A stretch of 48,617 nucleotides of DNA from Chitinophagaceae bacterium (GTDB taxonomy: Bacteria; Bacteroidota; Bacteroidia; Chitinophagales; Chitinophagaceae): positions 1-48,617 of the forward strand of contig CANJQU010000020.1 of NCBI GenBank assembly GCA_947476485.1, given 5' to 3'. The position numbers and the translations under genes are program-made. The notes under the pieces were generated by a model, which worked only from the letters and a program-made list of their open reading frames with translations, had not been told where the DNA came from and ran no database searches. Positions 1-7,330 of the stretch are shown here, one piece after another (positions within the stretch are counted from its first letter, which is position 1; each line of letters starts with the position of its first letter).

Positions 1-348
1 ATTACAACGTTCAACCATACGGAAAGCCAATACCCTTTACGCTCATTAGCCGACAAGGTGAAGAACTCCATAATTACTACGCACAAATCCTCTACCGCTG
101 GTATCAGGAAAAAATGTGAAGCAGGTGGTTTTTATTGTACGCATAATGCAACGTTTCCGATAGATATACCCCTGTATTGCATTTTGGCATCAACACGCCC
201 TGGGGACACGGTACTTGATATTTGTACGGGCACATCCGTAACTGGTGAAGCCGCAGTACAAACCGGGCGCAAGTTTATTGGCTACGATACCAACAACCAG
301 TATATCAACGTATCAAAAGTAAGGCTGGAAAAATACATTACCGAGTAA
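1..348 (+). CDS. DNA methyltransferase (N4/N6 type), C-terminal part, cut by window edge
   Basis: The frame is open from base 1, so this is the 3' end of a longer gene. The GTG at 58 is internal, not a start. The visible part matches the C-terminal SAM-binding half of N6-adenine/N4-cytosine DNA methyltransferases: a Pro-Leu-x-CILAS helix, then GDTVLDICTGTSVTG, which aligns with the usual VLDPFxGSGTT motif I, then RKFIGYDTNNQYINVSKVRL, which matches the 'R.fIGiE.d..Y...a..Rl' ending. The usual Phe of motif I is Cys here and the second Gly is Ser, so the glycine loop is atypical. The catalytic DPPY-type motif would lie upstream, outside the window. Whether it belongs to a restriction system, a phage or an orphan methylase cannot be told. 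Confidence 0.75.
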   Translation: MTTFNHTESQYPLRSLADKVKNSIITTHKSSTAGIRKKCEAGGFYCTHNATFPIDIPLYCILASTRPGDTVLDICTGTSVTGEAAVQTGRKFIGYDTNNQYINVSKVRLEKYITE

Positions 349-466
349 CACAATTTAGATACAGTGATGATACTAGTCAGGGTAAAACCTGATCTACAAC
401 ATTGGATGGAAATTCCACACACGGTCAGATGAAATTGGAGGCAAAATAAACCACTATATTTATCAG

Positions 467-842
467 GTGAAATTGCACAGCACGACACTCGCTTTAATGA
501 TACTTGTATTGTCAGTTCAACAGGCATGCGTGGCCACCGAAACAGATAGTGGCAGTTGTTGTGCATATGAGCGTTGTTGCGAAGAAACAGTATAGCACCA
601 AAATACTCCTGTTGAGGAGCGTCGCAATGGCTGCACCAACGGGTGTAATCCTTCCGGGTGTGCAGTTGTTGTGCAAGGCCCTGGATGTTTACGCCGGTTG
701 CGAAAACCTGGCAGGTTACAGACAATCAAACCCCATTATCAGTGCTGATAATCCTTTTAGCAAGTACTTTGATTTGTCGTCGGTCTGTGGGCCAACACGA
801 CGTCGGAAATTATACTTCGGCATCAGATTTCGCCTCAAATAA
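467..842 (+). pseudogene. Decayed small cysteine-rich exported protein (tentative)
   Basis: Bases 349-953 hold no intact convincing gene. From a GTG at 467 one frame reads a signal-like hydrophobic stretch (LALMILVLSVQQAC) and a Cys-rich segment ending in TAG at 593. The same frame continues past the stop into NGCTNGCNPSG, then the Cys-rich reading moves to the frame starting at 658 (VCSCCARPWMF). A third frame gives ISADNPFSKYFDLSSV. Signal peptide, CNP and paired-Cys motifs recall small exported proteins of unknown function in Bacteroidota, which is from memory and not checked. One in-frame stop plus at least one frameshift suggest decay; sequencing error is possible. Nothing else was recognised in this stretch. 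Confidence 0.35.
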
Positions 843-953
843 ACGCGGCGGCAGTCAAGGTATATCCGAACGCAAAAATCATCTTACTTTTGACCTATAC
901 CAGCCATTCGCTGCATAGCTGAGCGTATTGAACGACAATAATCTGACATCGAA

Positions 954-2774
954 ATGAGAACAACATCTCTATTATTAATTTTTTGCTTCTTTATAAGTTG
1001 GGGTACCTTGGCGCAAGTTCGTGACCAGGAAAAATTAATTGATTCACTGCGAAAAGAAATTCAGAGCGACAGAGAGGATTCCAACAAAGTCCATGTTCTT
1101 ATCCAGTTGTCGCTGATCTATCGCGACAGTGATCCGAAAGAAGGATTAAAATATGGTCAACTTGCAACGCAGCTCGCTGAGAAAATAACATGGGAGCCAG
1201 GAATAGCGGCCGGATACAATACGCTGGGCGTTAACTACAAGTCTCTGTCGGACTATCCAAATGCGCTGGACAACTACCTTAAATCCCTGAAAATAAACGA
1301 AGCGCTAAACAACAAAGTAAATATTGCGAGAAACACGGCGAATATAGGTAATGTGTATCGTGAATTGAAAAATTATAAAATGGCACTGGAGTATTTCAAC
1401 AGATCGCTCAAAGCCAATGAAGATCTGAACAGAAAGTTTGGAATCACCAATAACCTCAGCGATATGGCCATAGTCCATTCCGAAATGAAAAACAATGGAC
1501 TCGCGCTGGAATACCTTAACCGCGCCCTGGCAATTTCGGAAGAAATAAATGACCGGGAGGGTGTAGCTATAATTTTGGGTAACATAGGCAACGTATACAG
1601 CTCCACGCGGAGCTATGATAAGGGCATTGAATTTTTCAATAGGTCTCTGGCGCTCAATGACTCATTGGGAAGAAAGATAGGCGTTGCAGTAAACTATACC
1701 AACCTTGCAAACATATATTACGAAGTTGCGACAGACACGACCGGCAAGGCTTGGGACAGCAAGATAATTCCGGCCGATAAAAATGCAAACCTTGACAGAG
1801 CCATCCTGAATCACACTAAAGCAATCGTGATCTTTTCCGAGCTGTCAGCGCAGGAAGACTTATCTGCTGCATACAAAAGCTTATCTGAAACATACTTTAA
1901 AAAGAAAGACTATAAAAATGCCATGGAAGCATATACACGTTATACTTCGTTAAAGGATTCCATCTATTCGAATGATAACAAAGTGAAGCTTGCCAATCTC
2001 ACCGCTCAAAGAGCGGAACTGGAAAAACAACAGCAAATTAAACTAACGGCTGTGAGCCAAAAAAAGAGGCGTGAAGAGACCATTTTGTTTGCTGTTGCAA
2101 TTGCATTGCTCTCCGTGTTTACTGCCTTTGTAATAAAAGAAAGACGTAAGTCGGATAAACTGTTGCTAAACATTTTGCCTGAGAAGGTGGCAAAAGAATT
2201 GAAAGAAAAAGGCAGTGCGGCAGCAAAGCAATTTGATGGCGTCTCTGTTATATTCACCGATTTTGTAGGGTTTAGCTCTGCTGCGGAACTTATGACTCCA
2301 CAATATCTTGTAAATGAGTTGCACACCTGCTTTAAGGCTTTTGACGAGATCATATCGAAGTATGGCATCGAGAAGATAAAAACCATAGGTGATGCATACA
2401 TGGCCGCTTCCGGCTTGCCAGTTCCGGACCCTCAGCACGCAATAAAAACTGTGAAGGCCGCTATGGAAATTGCCACCTACATCGCCCGGCGCAGGCATCA
2501 GCTTGGGAATGCTGCATTCGATATCCGCATCGGCGTTCATAGCGGAAATGTGGTGGCAGGCATAGTGGGTGTAAAGAAATTCGCGTATGACATATGGGGC
2601 GATACCGTGAACATAGCCGCACGCCTGGAAGAAGCAAGCGAACCAGGGAAAATAAACATTTCGCAGGCAACTTACCACCTACTCGAGGGCCGGTTCTCAT
2701 GTAATTACCGTGGTGAGATCGAAGCAAAAAACAAGGGTAAGATGGCTATGTATTTTGTTGATAAAGAAATATAA
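954..2774 (+). CDS. TPR-repeat membrane class III adenylate cyclase
   Basis: The 606-residue protein has a signal peptide (residues 1-21, ending LAQ), about 300 residues of tetratricopeptide repeats (recurring NIGNVY..., YFNRSLK... blocks), a coiled segment, one membrane helix at about 375-395 and a C-terminal class III nucleotide cyclase domain (about 405-606). Metal-binding aspartates are D436 (FTDFVGF) and D480 (GDAYM). K476 and D546 (YDIWGDTVN) are the adenine-specifying pair, and N553 and R557 are the transition-state residues, so an active enzyme making cAMP is predicted. The TPR part should sit in the periplasm and the cyclase in the cytoplasm. It stands alone. The start has no clear ribosome site but is followed at once by a good signal peptide. 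Confidence 0.9.
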   Translation: MRTTSLLLIFCFFISWGTLAQVRDQEKLIDSLRKEIQSDREDSNKVHVLIQLSLIYRDSDPKEGLKYGQLATQLAEKITWEPGIAAGYNTLGVNYKSLSDYPNALDNYLKSLKINEALNNKVNIARNTANIGNVYRELKNYKMALEYFNRSLKANEDLNRKFGITNNLSDMAIVHSEMKNNGLALEYLNRALAISEEINDREGVAIILGNIGNVYSSTRSYDKGIEFFNRSLALNDSLGRKIGVAVNYTNLANIYYEVATDTTGKAWDSKIIPADKNANLDRAILNHTKAIVIFSELSAQEDLSAAYKSLSETYFKKKDYKNAMEAYTRYTSLKDSIYSNDNKVKLANLTAQRAELEKQQQIKLTAVSQKKRREETILFAVAIALLSVFTAFVIKERRKSDKLLLNILPEKVAKELKEKGSAAAKQFDGVSVIFTDFVGFSSAAELMTPQYLVNELHTCFKAFDEIISKYGIEKIKTIGDAYMAASGLPVPDPQHAIKTVKAAMEIATYIARRRHQLGNAAFDIRIGVHSGNVVAGIVGVKKFAYDIWGDTVNIAARLEEASEPGKINISQATYHLLEGRFSCNYRGEIEAKNKGKMAMYFVDKEI

Positions 2775-2869
2775 GTGAAACAACCCGTTTTCGGACAACA
2801 GGCAGATCTGTTTGCAGACACCTTTCACATACGGGCGCTGAAAATATTTTAACGCACGGTATAACGGCG

Positions 2870-2899
2870 TTGGTACTCTCGAAAACGTTATTATCTTTA
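2870..2899 (+). promoter_or_regulatory. Candidate Bacteroidetes-type promoter for the M91 peptidase
   Basis: TTGG at 2870-2873 and TATCTTTA at 2892-2899 are 18 bp apart. This is close to the Bacteroidetes -33 (TTTG) / -7 (TAnnTTTG) pattern, with one mismatch in each box. The ATG at 2958 lies about 58 bases further on, which supports that start over the upstream in-frame codon at 2901. Confidence 0.4.
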
Positions 2900-2957
2900 T
2901 TTGGTTATAATTATCTTCACAAAGCAAATTAATCTCCTAATTCTTAAAACCACATAC

Positions 2958-3881
2958 ATGTTCAGTAGCATTTTTGGAAAGAAGACCGTAAGCAGTCCCA
3001 CGCTCACCCATGTCACTATAGAGGGTATCCCTATCAGTATAACCGGTATGGAAGCCACATTCCCGGGAACGAATATAGTGGTTAAGAAAGGTGCGGTAGC
3101 ATATCCGGCCGACAAAGGAAATTACCTCGCAAAGGTGTTGGGACATCTTGCTGAAATCAAGAGAAGCGCACCCGGCCTTGCACTTTTCCAGGCGCTCGCA
3201 TTGACCGGAAAAAAACAGAACGTCATTTACGGCGGTCCAAATGTGAACCAATGTGCCGGATCTCCGATGGGCTATTACAAGCTTCGCAAATTTCACGCCA
3301 TACAACCACCAGTAGATTTTGCCCGCGAATTACGGGAAACTATAGAGCGTTCAGGTAAGGGTAAGCCCTGGATAGCCGCTAAACTTGCAGCAACAAACCT
3401 TCCTCACTGGAACGGCCACGCTACGCCACTGTTTACAGCGGCACCTCCTGCAATACCAGGCAGGGCGGTAAATCCACTTGCTATGGGCGCAGGCGGCGGC
3501 GCGATCGTTGAAAAGATCAACACTTGGTGCTCCGGCGCGGCCCACCCGTCCAACAGCGAAATGGATATACTGGCACTCGTGCTTGAACCATGGATGACAC
3601 CAGGCCCCGGTGTAGGCTCAAGGATCAACTATGATCCTGATAAATTTGTTGCGAACGGCCATGCAAGACCACCATGGGTAGCTCTTTTCCACGAATTGAT
3701 GCACGGCTATTATAACGCACTCGGCACGCAGATGGGCGTAGAAGAGAGCAGCGATGAGAACCTTGGGGGACGCCTGTTTGAGCTAATGGCTGTGGGATTG
3801 CCACCATTCCATACCCGCGCGCTTTCTGAAAATGTATATCGCGGAGCCAGTGGAACAGCTCTGAGGATCGCTTATCCATAG
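2958..3881 (+). CDS. M91-family (NleD/HopH1-like) zinc metallopeptidase
   Basis: The 307-residue protein carries HELMH at residues 245-249 (zinc ligands H245, H249; general base E246), preceded by RPPWVALF and followed by a conserved acidic block (ENLGGRLFELMAVGL) and the ending ENVYRGASGTALRIAYP. That layout, and the N-terminal GLALFQAL...NVIYGG block, fit peptidase family M91. In NleD and the HopH1/HopAP1/XopG group these proteases are injected into host cells. Here there is no signal peptide, membrane segment or T9SS domain. The target and export route are unknown: an injected toxin, a contractile-injection cargo or a cytoplasmic protease are all possible. The frame could start at 2901, but ATG 2958 begins the family-like sequence. 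It is a single-gene unit ended by a hairpin. Confidence 0.75.
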   Translation: MFSSIFGKKTVSSPTLTHVTIEGIPISITGMEATFPGTNIVVKKGAVAYPADKGNYLAKVLGHLAEIKRSAPGLALFQALALTGKKQNVIYGGPNVNQCAGSPMGYYKLRKFHAIQPPVDFARELRETIERSGKGKPWIAAKLAATNLPHWNGHATPLFTAAPPAIPGRAVNPLAMGAGGGAIVEKINTWCSGAAHPSNSEMDILALVLEPWMTPGPGVGSRINYDPDKFVANGHARPPWVALFHELMHGYYNALGTQMGVEESSDENLGGRLFELMAVGLPPFHTRALSENVYRGASGTALRIAYP

Positions 3882-3909
3882 CATGCAATTTTGTTCAATA
3901 AAAAATTGG

Positions 3910-3929
3910 AGCCTCGCGAAAGCGGGGCT
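3910..3929. terminator. Terminator between convergent genes
   Basis: An 8-bp stem AGCCTCGC/GCGGGGCT (one G-T pair) closes a GAAA tetraloop. TTTCTT follows on the plus strand, and an A-run (AATAAAAAATT) precedes it, giving a T-run on the minus strand. It can serve both the M91 gene and the convergent PEBP gene. Confidence 0.8.
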
Positions 3930-3963
3930 TTCTTAATTTCAAGGGATCATCCGATGTGCATTG

Positions 3964-4416
3964 CTATTTCCTTGTGTAGTGTCCCATAATTTTCCCCTGG
4001 GCAAGTATGTGACCACGCATAGCGCGTTGAAGCAACATCTTGTCTGCATTTCCAGGCAGGTTTAGATCAGTATCGAGCGCATAGACATAGAAGAAGTATC
4101 GATGCGTACCGTCTGGCGGGCAAGGCGCATAGTAACCAGTTCTGCCGGCGCCATTTTTCCCGCTTATTCCTGGCTTGCTATTTTCTTTGATGCTGTTGAC
4201 TGCATCCATATTCCAAACAACCCAGTGCATGAACGTACCATTCGGGGCATCCGGATCTTCAGCTATCATTGCTAGGGTGACCGTATTTTCAGGCAACCGC
4301 TCTATTTCAAAAGGAGGATTTATTCCCTCACCATCACAAGTATATTTTTCCGGGATCGCGCCTTCATTGTTGTAGGCCGGGCTGGTGATAACTAATTTCT
4401 GCGTTTCCATTTCCAT
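3964..4416 (-). CDS. YbhB/YbcL family Raf kinase inhibitor-like protein (PEBP family)
   Basis: The 150-residue protein has the bacterial PEBP signature: SPAYNNEGAIPEKYTCDGEGINPP at the start, the ligand-pocket motifs AEDPDAPNGTFMHWVVWNM, and GYYAPCPPDGTHRYFFYVYALD. Length equals that of E. coli YbhB/YbcL. The family binds phosphoryl or lipid-like ligands; its cellular role in bacteria is poorly known. It is cytoplasmic, with no signal peptide. It is a single-gene unit facing the M91 gene with a shared terminator. The MEMETQ start is the first ATG; the second Met two residues in is equally possible. Confidence 0.9.
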   Translation of the reverse strand: MEMETQKLVITSPAYNNEGAIPEKYTCDGEGINPPFEIERLPENTVTLAMIAEDPDAPNGTFMHWVVWNMDAVNSIKENSKPGISGKNGAGRTGYYAPCPPDGTHRYFFYVYALDTDLNLPGNADKMLLQRAMRGHILAQGKIMGHYTRK

Positions 4417-4576
4417 TCATTTTCGCCTGGAGGAATATTCCTTCCTTTTCTCTCAGCAGATATTTCACCATATGCTACAGACTTTCATTTCTGCGACATG
4501 ATGAAAAACTAAAGGAATATATAATAAAAGCATGCCGTGGCCTACACCAGTCGGTAGGTTGCAAATGCTTGATGAA

Positions 4577-4614
4577 AAATCAAGCCCGGCGGAGAACCGG
4601 GCCGGGGCTTGATT
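4577..4614 (-). terminator. Rho-independent terminator downstream of the DUF4412 gene
   Basis: An inverted repeat AATCAAGCC(C)CGG with GC-rich inner part and a short loop lies about 70 bases past the minus-strand stop at 4686. On the minus strand it is followed by TTTTTC. One C is bulged in one arm. Confidence 0.7.
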
Positions 4615-4685
4615 TAACTGAATTTAAACAGATGTGGAGGCAGGATGATATATACCCTGCAGTGGACAAATATCCTAATTGAATT

Positions 4686-5435
4686 TTAATGCTGCTGTTG
4701 CTTATACTTCGCCTGCATTTCTTTAATGTACTGCTGCCTTTCTTCCGGCGTCATTTTCTTTAGCGCCTCCATGTCCATACTTCCAAAAACCGGAGTGCGT
4801 GCAGTTTTTGTATATCCGCCCAGGCTGAACAGCGACTCATCAAGGCTTTTCTTTTCTGCTTTTACCAGGTCCATTTGTATGTTTTCACCAGCACCATTCA
4901 CCAGCATACGCACGACAAAACCCTCAGCGCCCTTGGCCTTCATTGCTTCAAACAACTTTGATCCGGTGAGGTACTGGTTCCTGACCGACGTATAATTGGC
5001 CCAACCAACTACATCCTTTGAAAGCCACATTTCGGTTTCATGCTTGGAGCTTTTATAACGCACTTTTACATGAATACTGTTGTAATTATTTACCATTTCT
5101 TTTCCTACCACGGTCACTTCATAGTCCCCTTCACCCTCTTTCTGAACTGATTTGCCATCGCTTGACATCTCTGAATAGGTCTTGTCTTTTTCATTGATCG
5201 TGTAGATCATGTGAAGGGCATTGCTAAGCACCAGGGTGACCGTATTGATGGGTGCAGGTAAGGACGGACTTATCATACTCATTTCCGAGCGTGTATTCCC
5301 GTCTGATGAATAAGTCTTGCTCGTGCCGGAAAACTTACCGCCGGAAAGCTTGAATTCAATGTATACGCCTTCTTTAGCAATGGCATTTGCTGCAATAATG
5401 ATGAGCGCAGCAGCGAATAGTAACTTCTTTTTCAT
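4686..5435 (-). CDS. DUF4412-type exported protein
   Basis: The 249-residue protein starts with a clear signal peptide (MKKKLLFAAALIIIAANAIA) and then VYIEFKLSGGKFSGTSKTY. It continues with beta-rich sequence including 'MIYTINEKDKTYSEM' and a WLSKDVVGW segment, as in Bacteroidota DUF4412 proteins, whose function is unknown. The C-terminus is a charged, Met/Gln-rich helix (MTPEERQQYIKEMQAKYKQQQH). The frame is open upstream to 5540, but the ATG at 5435 gives the signal peptide, and a perfect TAnnTTTG box sits just upstream at 5468-5475. The likely location is the periplasm. It is divergent from the DUF1801 gene. Confidence 0.8.
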   Translation of the reverse strand: MKKKLLFAAALIIIAANAIAKEGVYIEFKLSGGKFSGTSKTYSSDGNTRSEMSMISPSLPAPINTVTLVLSNALHMIYTINEKDKTYSEMSSDGKSVQKEGEGDYEVTVVGKEMVNNYNSIHVKVRYKSSKHETEMWLSKDVVGWANYTSVRNQYLTGSKLFEAMKAKGAEGFVVRMLVNGAGENIQMDLVKAEKKSLDESLFSLGGYTKTARTPVFGSMDMEALKKMTPEERQQYIKEMQAKYKQQQH

Positions 5436-5467
5436 GGTACTGTGTTGAAGATCTGAAATATGTAAAA

Positions 5468-5475
5468 CAAAGGTA
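5468..5475 (-). promoter_or_regulatory. -7 promoter box of the DUF4412 gene
   Basis: On the minus strand this reads TACCTTTG, a perfect TAnnTTTG, about 32 bases before the ATG at 5435. No good -33 TTTG is visible at the usual distance. The placement supports ATG 5435 over the longer reading from 5540. Confidence 0.4.
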
Positions 5476-5629
5476 CAAATTAGATCATCAAATGTATTGT
5501 GAGTATTGCTCCTTAATATCCCAGGCAACCTGATCATCAAACAATAACGCCGCTATCCACCCGCTAATAGTCGCTTTCTTCCCCTTTTTATTATCTTGCC
5601 AGGAGTATTTTCGCGTATCAAACTACTGT

Positions 5630-5998
5630 ATGCCATACGATAACGTAGATAGCTATATCGCTGACCAGCCTGCAGCTGTAAGGGAATTGCTGGAACAAAT
5701 TCGTGCGACCATTAAAAAGGCTGCACCAAAAGCAGAAGAAATGATCAGCTATGGAATGCCCGCTTTCAAACTAAGCGGTATGCTGGTTTGGTATGCCGCC
5801 CACACACGGCACATTGGCTTTTACCCCAAGGGATCGGGCATAGAAGAATTCAGCAATGATCTGTCCAGCTACAAGGTTTCAAAAGGAACCGTTCAGTTCC
5901 CGTTCGACAAGCCGCTACCACTGGCGCTGATAGCGAAAATAGTAAAATTCAGGGTAGCGCAGAACGTTGCCAAAGCAGGCTTGAAAAAGAAGAAATAA
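5630..5998 (+). CDS. DUF1801 (YdhG-like) protein, frataxin-like fold
   Basis: The 122-residue cytoplasmic protein matches the DUF1801/YdhG family: an N-terminal helix pair (VDSYIADQPAAVRELLEQIRATI), then the signature KAAPKAEEMISYGMPAF and HIGFYPKG, and a KGTVQFPFDKPLPLALIAKIVKFR ending, with a short Lys-rich tail. Members include Bacillus Fra, proposed as a frataxin-like iron chaperone; many others are uncharacterised, so the iron role is only a family-level guess. Length is typical. The gene stands alone, divergent from the DUF4412 gene. Upstream lies TTATCTTGCC, a poor -7 match. Confidence 0.85.
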   Translation: MPYDNVDSYIADQPAAVRELLEQIRATIKKAAPKAEEMISYGMPAFKLSGMLVWYAAHTRHIGFYPKGSGIEEFSNDLSSYKVSKGTVQFPFDKPLPLALIAKIVKFRVAQNVAKAGLKKKK

Positions 5999-6090
5999 CA
6001 AGAGCTGCTGAACGATTTCGATTGCCGGGTTTTCACCCACGGCATGAGTTTCGTAAATAATATTTATTCATCACAAATAAATAAGCCATT

Positions 6091-6567
6091 ATGCAAAAGA
6101 TAACTACATTCTTATGGTTCAACAATAATGCCGAAGAGGCTGTAAATTTTTATACTTCTGTCTTCAAGGATTCAAAAATAGGATCTGTGAGCCGCTACGG
6201 CGATGCCGGGCCGGGACCAAAAGGCTCAGTAATGGTAGCCACGTTTACCCTGTTTGGCCAGGAATTCATAGCTCTGAACGGCGGGCCGATATTCAAATTT
6301 ACAGAAGCTATATCGCTTGTAGTGAACTGTGAAAACCAGGACGAAGTAGACTACTACTGGGAAAAGCTAACAGAAGGCGGTGAAGAAAGTATGTGCTCCT
6401 GGCTTAAGGACAAATATGGTCTCTCATGGCAGATAGTGCCAACAGCCTTGCCAGGGCTCATAGCAGGATCGGATCCTGTAAAATCAAAAAGAGCGATGGA
6501 GGCCATGATGAAAATGAGAAAAATAGATATTGCAACTCTGCAAAAAGCATATGACGGAGCATTGTAA
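6091..6567 (+). CDS. VOC family protein (PhnB / 3-dmu-9_3-mt type)
   Basis: The 158-residue protein opens with QKITTFLWFNNNAEEAVNFYTSVFKDSKIG and has GSVMVATFTLFGQEFIALNGGP and LKDKYGLSWQIVP, the hallmarks of the PhnB-like branch of the vicinal oxygen chelate superfamily. These small dimeric proteins often bind a metal, but most have no known reaction; the historic label '3-demethylubiquinone methyltransferase' should not be taken literally. No signal peptide. The gene is 47 bases ahead of the pseudouridine synthase gene, which has its own promoter-like box. Confidence 0.9.
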   Translation: MQKITTFLWFNNNAEEAVNFYTSVFKDSKIGSVSRYGDAGPGPKGSVMVATFTLFGQEFIALNGGPIFKFTEAISLVVNCENQDEVDYYWEKLTEGGEESMCSWLKDKYGLSWQIVPTALPGLIAGSDPVKSKRAMEAMMKMRKIDIATLQKAYDGAL

Positions 6568-6595
6568 ACAACCACTCTTTTAAGTTTCGCATTTG

Positions 6596-6603
6596 TATCT
6601 TTG
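6596..6603 (+). promoter_or_regulatory. -7 promoter box of the pseudouridine synthase gene
   Basis: TATCTTTG is a perfect TAnnTTTG that ends only 11 bases before the ATG at 6615. A transcript from it would have a leader of a few bases. The -33 region is weak. Confidence 0.4.
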
Positions 6604-6614
6604 CTTCACCAGCA

Positions 6615-7235
6615 ATGAGCGAGACAGGCCACCGTTATTTTATCATCAATAAGCCATACAATATGGTTTCCCAGTTTGTGAGCTCGCATAATGTGGGCCT
6701 GCTTGGAGATCTGGACTTTCAGTTCCCTGAAGGCATTCATGCTATCGGGAGATTGGACAATCTGTCTGAGGGCTTGCTGATACTTACGACCAATAAACGG
6801 GTGACAAAATTATTGTTCCAAGGGTTGATGCCGCACAGACGTACGTACCTGGTAAAGGTAAGAGACCAAGTGACTGACGAAAGTGTGCAATTACTCAGGA
6901 CGGGTGTAAGTATCCGCATAAGGGGTGGTGAGTACTGGACAACTACGCCTTGCGAGGTTGATATTGTAGAAAGACCGGCTGATCTGTTCTCTCTCAAGAG
7001 AGAGCAAAAAGAATATGGCCCCCATACGTGGCTTACTATTACACTGACGGAAGGTAAGTTTCACCAGGTGCGCAAAATGACTGAAGCTCTGCGACACAGA
7101 TGTGTTCGTCTCATAAGGCTGTCGATAGAAGACCTGGAACTGGGCAACCTGCAACCGGGATGCGTGCGCGAGATCGAAGAGGAAACCTTTTTTGAGTTGC
7201 TGAAGATCAACAACTGGCGGGTACTACAGAATTAA
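6615..7235 (+). CDS. rluE: rRNA pseudouridine synthase, RsuA/RluE type
   Basis: The 206-residue protein is a pseudouridine synthase of the RsuA/RluB/E/F group. The catalytic motif is GRLDNLSEGLLILTTN, with D48 as the nucleophilic aspartate. FHQVRKM, the second family motif, is near residue 150. It lacks an N-terminal S4 domain, as in RluE, which isomerises U2457 of 23S rRNA in E. coli; whether the same base is the target here is inferred. It begins MSETGHRYFIINKPYNMVSQF, close to the family's normal start. A terminator follows at 7256-7274. Confidence 0.88.
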   Translation: MSETGHRYFIINKPYNMVSQFVSSHNVGLLGDLDFQFPEGIHAIGRLDNLSEGLLILTTNKRVTKLLFQGLMPHRRTYLVKVRDQVTDESVQLLRTGVSIRIRGGEYWTTTPCEVDIVERPADLFSLKREQKEYGPHTWLTITLTEGKFHQVRKMTEALRHRCVRLIRLSIEDLELGNLQPGCVREIEEETFFELLKINNWRVLQN

Positions 7236-7255
7236 TAAACATCCGGCAACAAAAA

Positions 7256-7274
7256 AGCCTCTTCATAAGAGGCT
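7256..7274. terminator. Terminator between convergent genes
   Basis: A perfect 8-bp stem AGCCTCTT/AAGAGGCT with a 3-base loop has an A-run on its left (AAAAAAGCC) and CCTTTC on its right. It can end transcription of the convergent minus-strand gene at 7331 and of the pseudouridine synthase gene. Confidence 0.75.
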
Positions 7275-7330
7275 CCTTTCGCGTTTCGATAGGGTTTAGG
7301 TTGCGTCAAAAAAGGTATAGATTTCTTTAG

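Noticed and set aside
504-918. Intact small genes in the 504-842 and 658-918 frames
   Set aside because: Neither frame alone has a signal peptide, domain or convincing start. Pieces make sense only when joined, so they are treated as one possible remnant.
2901-2957. Upstream start for the M91 peptidase
   Set aside because: Those codons encode an unrelated hydrophobic stretch and overlap the promoter-like boxes at 2870-2899.
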